From contig CP082844.1 of assembly GCA_019930625.1 (NCBI GenBank), forward strand, positions 3,534,001 through 3,598,000: DNA of 64,000 nucleotides, in the 5' to 3' direction. Position 1 is the first letter of the stretch, and every line of letters starts with the position of its first letter. Of the stretch, positions 26,835 to 34,398 are shown piece after piece. The notes beneath the pieces are model-generated. The model was not told the DNA's origin. It ran no database searches and worked only from the letters and a program-made list of their open reading frames with translations. This DNA comes from Nocardia asteroides. GTDB taxonomy: Bacteria > Actinomycetota > Actinomycetes > Mycobacteriales > Mycobacteriaceae. The position numbers and the translations under genes were made by a program.

Positions 26835-27154
26835 ATCCGAGGCGACGGACGTGGGCGAACCGCGGCCGCGATAGTCCGTCTGTCGAGGCATAGGAGCACG
26901 GGAAATGGGCTTTCAGGTGTCACAGACCTGGAGTTGACGTCGGCAGCGAACCAGGCGTTGGCGCTGGGGATGCACCTGCCCGCGAAGATTGAGCCGCCCG
27001 CGTAGCCGCTGCCAGTACGGCGACCGGGCTTCGCTCGTCCGATAGAGCTCGACTCGGTGGGCTGTGCGGTGTCGTCTCGTGTGCGCAGACGGCGTCGGAT
27101 CGGGATGCGTGGCCCGGCGGCGGATGGGACGAGGGGTTGCGGCAAAGTGTCATT
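26835..27154. other. Intergenic region, nothing recognised
   Basis: About 320 bases between two plus-strand genes. I see no convincing gene or hairpin. Confidence 0.4.
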
Positions 27155-27892
27155 GTGAGCGAATCGCGTTCGAGTTACACGCCACGGCCGATGTCCAGTG
27201 CGACCACCTATGCGCTCGGCGCGGTCGCTCTCGCGCTGATCGTATTGATCGTCATCGCGGCGATGCGATGGGGGCGGGACGAAGCGGCCGTTCGCAACGA
27301 CGGTTACGGTTCGGTACGGGAACCGGCGGTGCACTCGATGCTCGAGCAGAACGGTTCGATCCTGCTCGGCCGCCCGGACGCGAAGAAGACCATCGAGGTC
27401 TTCGAGGACCCGCTGTGCCCAGGCTGCGGCAGTTTGGAGCACATCTACGGTCAAGAGCTCGCGCAGCGGATCGATGAGGGCGCGCTCGCGGTGCGCTACC
27501 GCTTGGTGAATTTCCTCGACGCGCGGTCCCGGAGCAAGGACTACTCGACCCGTGCTGTCGCCGCGAACCAATGTGTCGCCGAGGCGGGTTCGGGCCCGGT
27601 CTACTCCAAGTTCCACACCGACCTGTTCACCACGAAGCGTCCCAGCGAAGGGGGCGCCGACCTGAGCAACGACGAACTCGCCGCGATCGCCCGCGACGCC
27701 GGAGCCTCCGAACCGGTGCGGCAATGCATCACGACCGGCGCCAAGATCGACTTCGCGCGCACCACCGCCATGGCGCAGACGGCGGCGCTCGGCGAGGCGC
27801 TGGGCGGCTCCGCGGCCACGCCTTCGGTCTTCGACGGCACGAGCAAGGTCGACACCGGCGACGAGAACTGGGTGGTCGGGCTCACCGATTGA
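27155..27892 (+). CDS. Membrane-anchored DsbA-like thiol oxidoreductase
   Basis: 245 residues from GTG 27155 (TTG 27137 is possible). An N-terminal transmembrane anchor (TTYALGAVALALIVLIVIAAM) is followed by a thioredoxin-fold/DsbA domain with active site FEDPLCPGCGSLEH (CPGC) and a cis-Pro loop GGSAATPSVFDG. It probably acts outside the membrane in disulfide formation or isomerisation of exported proteins, as in mycobacterial Rv2969c/DsbA-like proteins. Confidence 0.85.
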   Translation: MSESRSSYTPRPMSSATTYALGAVALALIVLIVIAAMRWGRDEAAVRNDGYGSVREPAVHSMLEQNGSILLGRPDAKKTIEVFEDPLCPGCGSLEHIYGQELAQRIDEGALAVRYRLVNFLDARSRSKDYSTRAVAANQCVAEAGSGPVYSKFHTDLFTTKRPSEGGADLSNDELAAIARDAGASEPVRQCITTGAKIDFARTTAMAQTAALGEALGGSAATPSVFDGTSKVDTGDENWVVGLTD

Positions 27893-28407
27893 TCGGCGGT
27901 CGTCTACGCCGCCCGTCTGCGGCCCAGTCGGCCAGACATCGAACGGAAGGGCCGGAACGCCGACTCCACCAAATCGACGTTCCGGCCCACTCGACGGCGC
28001 GACCCGACATCCCCAGCCCCCGGGATCGCCGGCCACCGAGTTCTTCCGTTGGCCTAGGGCCGGGCAACGGCTCCACCTGCCGCCGCCCGGCCCCCGCACT
28101 CGACGGCGCGATCCGGCCCCCTGTCCCTAGACCGCACCTCGAGATGTCACACCGCTGCCGCGAGACCTGCCGGCTCGCCGGACCCTCGGAATGGACAAAC
28201 CAGCAACCCCATCTGCTCTACCCATTCCGAGCGCCCAACCGGTCACCGTCCCGTTAGCACACGATTCAACCTGCTTCGAACACATGTTCGATTATAGGCT
28301 CATTCACCCCCGCCTGTCACCCCCGAATCGAGCCGATTTGGTCGCCGACACACCGTTGGTGTAACTTCATTCAGGCGCGGCGGGGAAGTCCGAAGCGCAA
28401 CCAATCA
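27893..28407. other. Intergenic region upstream of tRNA-Ala
   Basis: About 515 bases without a gene. It holds a perfect LexA-type box (28276-28291) and the palindrome ACACCGTTGGTGT (28350-28362) before the tRNA. Confidence 0.5.
28276..28291. promoter_or_regulatory. Perfect LexA/SOS box, no obvious target gene
   Basis: TCGAACACATGTTCGA matches the actinobacterial SOS box (TCGAAC-N4-GTTCGA) exactly. The nearest transcript to the right is tRNA-Ala and the tRNA-linked islet; to the left, genes point toward it. Confidence 0.6.
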
Positions 28408-28480
28408 GGGGCTATGGCGCAGCTGGTAGCGCACCACACTGGCAGTGTGGGGGTCAGGGGTTCGAGTCCCCTTAGCTCCA
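28408..28480 (+). tRNA. tRNA-Ala(GGC)
   Basis: 73-base cloverleaf. Acceptor GGGGCTA/TAGCTCC, D-arm with GGTAGCGC, anticodon stem CCACA/TGTGG enclosing CTGGCAG (anticodon GGC), T-arm GGGG-TTCGAGT-CCCC, discriminator A. The CCA is not encoded. Its 3' end is duplicated at 31457. Confidence 0.97.
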
Positions 28481-28482
28481 CT
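28456..28482 (+). repeat. attL-like 3' end of tRNA-Ala
   Basis: The 22 bases 28456-28477 are identical to 31457-31478. Past one mismatch, four more bases match. This is the classic signature of integration at a tRNA 3' end. Confidence 0.75.
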
Positions 28483-28490
28483 CGAGCAGA

Positions 28491-28526
28491 AGACCAGGTC
28501 CGGCGATTTTCCGGGCCTGGTCTTTG
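28491..28526 (+). terminator. Terminator downstream of tRNA-Ala
   Basis: 13-base stem AGACCAGGTCCGG / CCGGGCCTGGTCT (one G-U pair), 7-base loop, followed by TTGT. Confidence 0.75.
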
Positions 28527-28701
28527 TCGTTCCGGCACCTCTCGAATCCCGGGTTGACGACACGACTGACAAGCCTTGGTTCGCACCCGATCGGCTCAGG
28601 CGCTGAGCTACTTGCAGCAGGCTTGGCTTTACAGCACCTCTACTGTTGTGGCGTCGAACTGTCCGATTCGCTTTGCTGTCGTCGCTGATCGGCGGTTCTG
28701 G

Positions 28702-29604
28702 TCATATTCCGTCGGTCGAGTGCGGTCCCCACCACCACTCGTCTGACATGAGCGGGTAGTCGTCGGGTGGCCAGCTCGCGCCGGTGATGTGGGAGTCGTC
28801 GGAGGGATCGTGCCAGGCGATGACCGACTCGGTGATGTCAACGGGGCAGGATGCGGCGGCCCGGGGCAGTGATGGTGTCGAGCCCTCGGTGCTGTGCAGG
28901 GGTTGCGACGTGCCGCCACCGGTGTTTTCGGCGGCCGGGGGTTCGGTGGCGGTGCGCGGCTGAGGTGATGTGTCAGTGGGTCGATCAGGTGTCGACTGGC
29001 GGCGGGTGCGGGTGACCGGAGCGTACGTGACGGGATCGAACTCGGAGATTCGTGCTGGTGCGGGGTGGTGTCGCGGAGATTTCGCGGGACGCGTTGCCGG
29101 TGTCGCAGCCCTCGTCGGTGCGGTGCGAATGGGCGCACGTGGTGCGGCCCGAGATGGGATCGGGGTCTGGGTCACGCTCGGTGCTGTGTTCGGTTCGCTG
29201 GGTGAACCTTCGCGTGCTCGTGCGGAAACGTGCTGCTGGTCTGCCGTCGGCGAAGACACCCCGGTGTGGATGGGTTCGTTGCTGGGTCGCGGCTGCGTGA
29301 GCTTGTCGACGACATGCTGGCGACCCTCCTGCAGGCGTGGATCGCTGCTCAGCGCCGCCACGGTCTCACGCATGACCGCTGCCGCGTCGGCCACCGCTGC
29401 GCGATGCAGGTCGATGATCATCTCGACCAGCCGACGCGGGTCCAGATAGGCGCCGCCCTCGCCTAACTCGATACTGTGCAGCGTGCCGTTCGCGCCGACT
29501 TCCACGCGCAGCGACCCATCCGCACTGGCTGCCTTACCCCTGGCATCGGTGAGCGCACGCTGGAGTCGTTCGATGTGGCCGGAGACCGGATCGATATCCC
29601 CCAT
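28702..29604 (-). CDS. YbaB/EbfC-like protein with Pro/Thr-rich tail
   Basis: 300 residues. Residues ~1-105 resemble YbaB/EbfC-family proteins, which in actinobacteria are often encoded next to WXG100/ESX genes (LRVEVGANGTLHSIELGEGG, then a helix LVEMIIDLHRAAVADAAAVM). The remaining ~190 are disordered and rich in Pro, Thr, Ser and Arg, ending in an acidic/Trp segment (DEWWWGPHSTD). AGAAGG lies 9 bases before ATG 29604. It is divergent from the two Esx-like genes. The role is probably as a chaperone or partner of the cassette (inference). Confidence 0.72.
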   Translation of the reverse strand: MGDIDPVSGHIERLQRALTDARGKAASADGSLRVEVGANGTLHSIELGEGGAYLDPRRLVEMIIDLHRAAVADAAAVMRETVAALSSDPRLQEGRQHVVDKLTQPRPSNEPIHTGVSSPTADQQHVSARAREGSPSEPNTAPSVTQTPIPSRAAPRAPIRTAPTRAATPATRPAKSPRHHPAPARISEFDPVTYAPVTRTRRQSTPDRPTDTSPQPRTATEPPAAENTGGGTSQPLHSTEGSTPSLPRAAASCPVDITESVIAWHDPSDDSHITGASWPPDDYPLMSDEWWWGPHSTDGI

Positions 29605-29746
29605 ACTGCGAACCTTCTCTACTCGAATCGTCAAGTGGACCATACGACTGCTCGAAGGGCGACGAACTGCTGGTTCGAGTTGTTGCGTGGGTGAGTCGTG
29701 GTCGCTAATGTAGCCGCCGACGGGCTACAGGGACATGGGGGAAATC

Positions 29747-30052
29747 ATGGCTGCCGCAGCGGATCTCGATTCGTCACGGACGCAAGAACTCGCGACGACG
29801 CTGGGCAAAGCGGAGACGCAGATCGCGGGGATGTTCACCGGTGAGACCGGGGATGCTGGTCTGACGTTGCCGGGAACGAAGATTTCGGATGTGTCGACGA
29901 CTGCGATCGCCAAGGTCGCGAAAGCGGCACAGACGTTGATCGCCGACTATGACGCGCTGTCGGAGGCGACCTCGACCGCGGTGAGGGAGTTTCAGAACAA
30001 GGATACCGAGAACGCGGGCGATATCGCTGCTGCGCAGGGGGCGCTGGCATGA
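29747..30052 (+). CDS. Small helical WXG100/Esp-like protein
   Basis: 101 residues from ATG 29747 (GGGGGA just upstream; ATG 29735 is possible), all predicted helical: SSRTQELATTLGKAETQIAG ... IAKVAKAAQTLIADYDALS. Length and composition fit the WXG100/DUF2580 class exported by ESX systems, but the WXG turn itself is not present. The stop overlaps the next gene (ATGA), so the two are co-translated. Confidence 0.65.
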   Translation: MAAAADLDSSRTQELATTLGKAETQIAGMFTGETGDAGLTLPGTKISDVSTTAIAKVAKAAQTLIADYDALSEATSTAVREFQNKDTENAGDIAAAQGALA

Positions 30053-31113
30053 GGACCTCGGGTTCCGAGCAACAGGATTCCGTTGCCGGGGCGGCGCCCC
30101 TCACCGTCGCGCAGGTGCTGGCTTGGGAGCCTGCGACGTTGCGGACGCGAGGTGATGGCTGGTCCCTCCAGGCCTCGAATCTGACAAGCTTCGATGACAC
30201 CCAGTACCGCGCCGTCGATGCCGGTCGTGACTTCTGGACGGGTAATGCTGCGGAGGCGATGCGGTCCAAGCACGAGGAAATTCGCACAACCACAAGGCGT
30301 CTCATCACGGCCCTGCAGGACGGTGCGACCGCGGCGCAGTCCGGTGCGAGCACTTTGGACTCAGCGAAGACCGCCGTGGTCAATGCGGTGAGGGCGGCGG
30401 AATCGAAGGGCTACGAGGTCGGTGACGACGGAGCCGTCACCATCTCGACCAGCACCCATCAAACCCTGCTGTCGCAGTTGCCGGACGCCTCGTCGTATTC
30501 GGTGGCGGCGGGAACGCTGCAGGTCGATGCGGATGCCTCGGCCACCGCGGTGAAGCAGGCACTCGAGAATGCTCGCACCGCCGCCGGCTCCGTGCAGTCC
30601 GCGATCGAAACCGCGTTCAGCCGACTCCCGGAGGGGGATTCGGTGATTTCTTACGGGCTCCCGCAGAACACCGGTGGGTACGGCAGCTACACGAAGGAGT
30701 ACCCCTTCACCGCACCGTCCGGCTATTCTCCCGCCCAGATCCATGACGAGATCGCGAAGAACTTCGACAAGTACTTCCCGTTCAGCGGCTGCGGTCCCAC
30801 CATCGAGACCGGCAAGGAATGTCGTCTGGATTCGCCGGTCGGTGGGCAGCCGGTCCGGATCGAATACGTCGGCCCAGAGGGGATCGTCATCAAGTCGCTC
30901 GACGGCCACATCGAAGGCGCCGATCGCACGATCACTTTCCAAGCGCTACCGACGAGCGGAAACCTGTGGGAGCTGAAGGTGGACGCCTGGGGCCCAGTCG
31001 GCGGGGCTTCAGCGATTCCGGGCGGCGGCGAGGCGAGTGGCACCGTCTGGCAACGCTTTGCCAGCAACCTCACCGACCGCCTCCCCGCGGCCCCTGGCCC
31101 GGGGACGGCCTGA
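30049..31113 (+). CDS. WXG/Esp-like protein with conserved C-terminal domain
   Basis: 354 residues. Residues ~15-120 form a WXG100-superfamily-like helical hairpin (PLTVAQVLAWEPATLRTRG, then DFWTGNAAEAMRSKHEEI with WTG as the turn). Residues ~120-200 are further helix. Residues ~225-330 are a beta-rich domain with YPFTAPSGYSPAQIHDEI, FSGCGPTIETGKECRLD (two Cys) and GADRTITFQAL. It has no signal peptide, so export would be via a type VII system encoded elsewhere (inference). The C-terminal domain is unknown: structural, effector or inactive toxin are all open. Confidence 0.7.
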   Translation: MRTSGSEQQDSVAGAAPLTVAQVLAWEPATLRTRGDGWSLQASNLTSFDDTQYRAVDAGRDFWTGNAAEAMRSKHEEIRTTTRRLITALQDGATAAQSGASTLDSAKTAVVNAVRAAESKGYEVGDDGAVTISTSTHQTLLSQLPDASSYSVAAGTLQVDADASATAVKQALENARTAAGSVQSAIETAFSRLPEGDSVISYGLPQNTGGYGSYTKEYPFTAPSGYSPAQIHDEIAKNFDKYFPFSGCGPTIETGKECRLDSPVGGQPVRIEYVGPEGIVIKSLDGHIEGADRTITFQALPTSGNLWELKVDAWGPVGGASAIPGGGEASGTVWQRFASNLTDRLPAAPGPGTA

Positions 31114-31114
31114 G

Positions 31115-31375
31115 ATGGTGATCGTCAAAGACGTCCTGCTGTTCCTGTCCGGCGCCATCAGCGCCTGGGTCGTCTCACTGCTGCTTCTCTATATCTTCTA
31201 TATTTCCGCCGCAGACAGAGTCGCCTTTCCATTCATCGGCGCCCTAGTCGCGGTGGCAATCCTCACCGCATCAGCCCTCGGCGCGAACAGGTTCTCCCGT
31301 CGCGCCCGCCTCGGATTCGGCATGGGCGCACTTGCCTACGGGATCGCTATTCTGTTGTCCGCGATTCTGGGCTGA
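31115..31375 (+). CDS. Small three-helix membrane protein
   Basis: 86 residues from ATG 31115, one base after the preceding stop. Three hydrophobic segments (~7-30, 36-56 and 65-85) carry basic loops (RFSRRARLG). The family is not recognised. Its position suggests it is the membrane or immunity-like partner of the upstream secreted-type protein (inference). Confidence 0.6.
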   Translation: MVIVKDVLLFLSGAISAWVVSLLLLYIFYISAADRVAFPFIGALVAVAILTASALGANRFSRRARLGFGMGALAYGIAILLSAILG

Positions 31376-31456
31376 GCCGCCCGGCTGCGGTCGCGGCGAT
31401 GACCGTTGCGCGCGGCTTGCCGCACCAAGTTCTGGTGGAGCCTGCCTTCGCTGCCG

Positions 31457-31483
31457 AGGGGTTCGAGTCCCCTTAGCTTCACT
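31457..31483 (+). repeat. attR-like copy of tRNA-Ala 3' end
   Basis: Direct repeat of the T-arm and acceptor end of tRNA-Ala (22 identical bases). There is no D-arm or anticodon arm upstream, so it is not a gene. Confidence 0.75.
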
Positions 31484-31487
31484 TCGT

Positions 31488-31520
31488 AGGAACCCGCAGG
31501 TCAACGGCCTGCGGGTTCCT
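31488..31520 (+). terminator. Terminator beyond the attR-like repeat
   Basis: Perfect 13-base stem AGGAACCCGCAGG / CCTGCGGGTTCCT with a 7-base loop, followed by ACTGTTTTC. It is probably the original terminator of tRNA-Ala, or one brought by the islet. Confidence 0.78.
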
Positions 31521-32219
31521 ACTGTTTTCGGGCCGAGGCCTATCATGACCGGGGAATCGGCGTTTGAACTGCGGATTTGGATGGATCTCGGTTCGATTCG
31601 CATCAAGTCTCTTGCTCTGCGTCGTCTTGGCCACGTGATGCTCTACCTTCAGTTGAGACATGCGCGCTGATAGGTTGGGCAGGTCCGTCAACCCGATGCG
31701 GCAGTGGTCGGACCTCAACAAGGAGTACATGTACACAAGGAGGCGACCGGCGTGGGCTTCCACGATGAGCGTGAGCGGAGCCGTCGAATTCGTCCTTCTG
31801 AAGGTCGGGTTTCCATCAGTACGTTGTGACTTGGATCAAGGATCGGCCGCATGCTACTGACGAGGATTGTGCAGCGGCGGCACGGGAGCACTTTGACGGA
31901 GTAACTGCAGACAAGATCGCGGAGATACGCCGAAACAGACGGCCCCCTCCGCAGCGAGTTGATGCAGGTAATCGGATGGGTTACAAGCCATACGTGCAGG
32001 AACCCGTGGGGGATGTGAGCTCGCCCAGACCAGATTTGCCGCCGCGGGAGCCCTGCCCGTCGTGTGACATCCTGCCTGATATCGCTGGGAACTGTTTGCG
32101 TGGCTGACCGGCTGGTATGCGGAGCGAGACTGCCCCGGTGCCGGTGCAACCTTGATCGACGGCCGCTCATGGTCGAGTGCGCCGGCGATGTCAAGTCTCA
32201 TCGGAGCGACTACTTGTGC
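31521..32219. other. Degenerate accessory DNA
   Basis: No complete gene is recognised. A plus-strand reading with a good ribosome site (AAGGAGG at ~31739, GTG 31752) stops after ~27 codons. A frame-shifted continuation (31826-32107) has coding-like text (REHFDGVTADKIAEIRRNRR), suggesting a broken small gene. On the minus strand, codons near 31628-31661 read MSQLKVEHHVAK, paralogous to a fragment near 33118. Confidence 0.35.
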
Positions 32220-32561
32220 TCAGGCAGCGTCGGTGTGGTGGCTGGTGAAGTTGACTCGGGTGTCGTCGGCGTCCAAGGCGATGTTGAGGGTGGCGTCGAG
32301 GGCATCGGCGAGTTTGGCGAGTAGGGGAAGGGTTGGCACGGTGTCGGAGCCTTCGATGCGCGAGATTTTGGCTTGGGTCAGGCCAGCACGTTCGGCGAGG
32401 TCCGCCTGAGTAAGGCCGAGTTCGGTCCGGCGGTCGTAGACGGCTTTGGCCAGTGCCATGGAGAGCCGGATTTCGCGGCGGGCCTCGGTGACGCCATCCG
32501 GTTCGGTGTAGCCCTCGGCAAGTTTGCGTTCCCGGAGGGTCTTCCAGCGTGCGTGGCTCAT
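32220..32561 (-). CDS. XRE-family antitoxin
   Basis: 113 residues. An N-terminal ~40-residue segment is followed by a Cro/C1 HTH (LGLTQADLAERAGLTQAKIS RIE region) and the tail LPLLAKLADALDATLNI, typical of HigA-like/RelB-type XRE antitoxins. Its ATG shares one base with the stop of the upstream toxin gene, so translation is coupled. It is expected to neutralise the toxin and autorepress through the upstream palindrome. Confidence 0.9.
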   Translation of the reverse strand: MSHARWKTLRERKLAEGYTEPDGVTEARREIRLSMALAKAVYDRRTELGLTQADLAERAGLTQAKISRIEGSDTVPTLPLLAKLADALDATLNIALDADDTRVNFTSHHTDAA

Positions 32562-32941
32562 CAGTCCAGTTCTCCCTTCTCGAGGGTGCGGATGAATTCT
32601 TGATGGGCGGGCTCGTGTTCGGCTTGGCAGGTCTGTTGTGCGAGTTTCGCACGTTTGACCTCGGCATCTTCTCGCATACGAGTCTTGCGGAACACCGTCA
32701 GCAGGATGGCTCGTCGTCCAGGAGCGAGCCAGTAGGTGATGCGGATGGCTGCGCCATCCAGTGTTGGGCGTAGCTCGCGGACCCCGTCGCCAAGATATCG
32801 GGCGTAGGGTTCGCCCAGCGACTCTGCTTCTGCGGCGAGGAGGCCGACGTATTCGTCGATCTTGAGGAAGTGTCTGGCTGGCAGCGCTTCCAGCCAGTCC
32901 CGCACCTCGGGCTCGATCTCGATGGTGAACAGTTCGCTCAC
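32561..32941 (-). CDS. RelE/HigB-like toxin (type II TA)
   Basis: 126 residues from GTG 32941 (ORF open to 32971). The ParE/RelE-like ribonuclease fold shows VRDWLEALPARHFLKIDEYVG, PYARYLGDGVRELRP and IRITYWLAPGRRAILLTVFRK, with catalytic basic residues in RKTRM. The toxin-first gene order is the HigBA arrangement. It would cleave mRNA at the ribosome when unopposed. Confidence 0.88.
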   Translation of the reverse strand: MSELFTIEIEPEVRDWLEALPARHFLKIDEYVGLLAAEAESLGEPYARYLGDGVRELRPTLDGAAIRITYWLAPGRRAILLTVFRKTRMREDAEVKRAKLAQQTCQAEHEPAHQEFIRTLEKGELD

Positions 32942-32952
32942 GGCACCAACAG

Positions 32953-32974
32953 TATATGTCGTCGACAACATATA
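32953..32974. promoter_or_regulatory. Autoregulatory palindrome of the TA operon
   Basis: Arms TATATGTC and AACATATA around GTCGAC, 22 bases with one mismatched pair, lie 12 bases upstream of the toxin GTG. It is the expected XRE antitoxin operator. Confidence 0.65.
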
Positions 32975-33587
32975 GCAAGGTGACGGCCAGGGCGGTGTTC
33001 AACGCCAGTTATCCATTTGCCGGATCGTGATTACAGAAATGCACACCCTCAGCGGTACTGCCCGCCCTCGACCGAATCGTCACTCCTGCCGTCCCGCAGC
33101 ACCTTGGCCACCTTCACCTGGCCATGTGGTGCTCCACCTTCAGCTGGGCCATGGACGCGCCAGTTTCGTGCCTGGTCACGATCGCCGCGGTCCTTCTGGG
33201 GCCAGCTGATTTTTCCGACCGCCAGACGTGTCCCTGCGGGATAGTGATGACCTGCGCGGTCCGCTTCCCTAGATCCGTTGCCACAACTCAGCGAAGTCCT
33301 CCAGCAGGTCGGTCCGGTTCGAGTAAGTTCCCGCCATGTCCACTTCAACAAAGATCGGGTCCGGCGAGTTCGCGGACTTGGCATTCGTCCTTGGCGGGCA
33401 TCTCGAGGTATGCACGACCAGATTGCGGCTTCGTCTGCTCACACTCCGCTCGGGGACGTCGCTCCTACGGCCCGATCCGGCAGGTCGCATAGCCGTTGCC
33501 GTGGAATTCAGCTCCTCGGCGCTTGACGGCTGCCTGCTATCGGACCACTGATTGCAATGTGGGATCAGTCTGGGTACATTGCGAACC
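32975..33587. other. Region with gene fragments only
   Basis: No intact gene. A minus-strand fragment near 33118-33155 reads MAQLKVEHHMAR, paralogous to the one at 31628-31661. Another minus-strand tail, IFVEVDMAG...LLEDFAELWQRI, ends at 33269 and looks like the end of a lost gene. Confidence 0.35.
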
Positions 33588-33604
33588 GATTGCAAACTGC
33601 AATC
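33588..33604. promoter_or_regulatory. Inverted-repeat operator before the reductase
   Basis: GATTGCA-AAC-TGCAATC, a perfect 7-3-7 repeat, ends 13 bases before the ATG at 33618. A partial copy (GATTGCAAT) lies ~38 bases upstream. It is likely a repressor site. Confidence 0.5.
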
Positions 33605-33617
33605 AGAAAGGGTTTCG

Positions 33618-34262
33618 ATGAAACAGTTGGTCCGCGTTCAGAACTTCAGCGTCTCCGGTGATGGCTACGGTTCAGGGGAGGGGCAGAGCCTCGAGCGCCC
33701 GTTCGGCCATGCCGATCCCGGTCCGCTGTTCTCTTGGGCGGGCGCCACCGCTCACTGGCCCACCCGGACCGAGCCCGGCGGAACCTACGGCCTCGACGAC
33801 TACTGCGCTCGCGATTTCCGCAACAACATCGGGGCCGAGATCATGGGGCGCAACAAGTTCGGTCCGCAGCGGGGGCCATGGGAGAACTACGACTGGCAGG
33901 GCTGGTGGGGGGACGAACCCCCGTTCCACACTCCGGTATTCGTCCTCACCCACCACGTGCGGCCCTCGTTCACGCTGGGGGACACCACGTTCCACTTCCT
34001 CGATGCGTCTCCGAAAGATGCGCTCGCTCGGGCATTCGATGCCGCGGAGGGTAAGGACGTGCGCATCGGTGGCGGTGTCGCGACGGTCCGGGAGTTTCTC
34101 GACGCGGATCTCATCGACACGATGCACGTCGCCGTCGCGCCGGTCGAGCTCGGTCGCGGTGAAAGACTGTGGACGAGTCCCGACGAACTCGTCGACCGTT
34201 TTCATCTGGAGCGGATCCCGAGCCCGAGCGGGGTGGTGCATCACTTCTTCTGGCGAAGGTGA
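33618..34262 (+). CDS. RibD C-terminal/DHFR-like reductase
   Basis: 214 residues of the same fold family as the gene at 7203 but of a different branch. It has VRVQNFSVSGDGYGSGEGQSL, EIMGRNKFGPQRGPW, VFVLTHHVRPSFTLGD, DVRIGGGVATVREFLDADLID and VELGRGERLW. An NAD(P)H-dependent reductase of unknown substrate is likely. Its promoter overlaps a perfect inverted repeat. Confidence 0.9.
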   Translation: MKQLVRVQNFSVSGDGYGSGEGQSLERPFGHADPGPLFSWAGATAHWPTRTEPGGTYGLDDYCARDFRNNIGAEIMGRNKFGPQRGPWENYDWQGWWGDEPPFHTPVFVLTHHVRPSFTLGDTTFHFLDASPKDALARAFDAAEGKDVRIGGGVATVREFLDADLIDTMHVAVAPVELGRGERLWTSPDELVDRFHLERIPSPSGVVHHFFWRR

Positions 34263-34398
34263 CCGACGGGCAGTAGCCGCCCCATAGCGGAGGTCGGAAC
34301 TCACCTCAGAAACGCAGGGGTGCTTTTACGGCAGACGTGGGTATCCGGTCCGTGTTCTGCGAGCGGCTCGCGCCGCGGAACTTGGACGGAGAAGCAGT

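Larger units (their letters stand above)
28478..31478. mobile_element. ~3 kb islet inserted at tRNA-Ala(GGC)
   Basis: This segment is bounded by the tRNA 3' end and its 22-base copy. It contains only the four-gene type-VII-like cassette and its own terminator beside each repeat. No integrase or transposase is present, so the islet is either mobilised in trans or is a decayed integrative element. Confidence 0.62.

Noticed and set aside
31457..31483. Second tRNA-Ala
   Set aside because: Only the 3' end is repeated; the upstream sequence does not fold as a tRNA. Interpreted as an att copy.
31826..32107. 93-codon ORF
   Set aside because: Partly coding-like, but lacks a ribosome site in this frame and appears frame-shifted relative to a better start upstream. 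Kept only as a note in the region entry.
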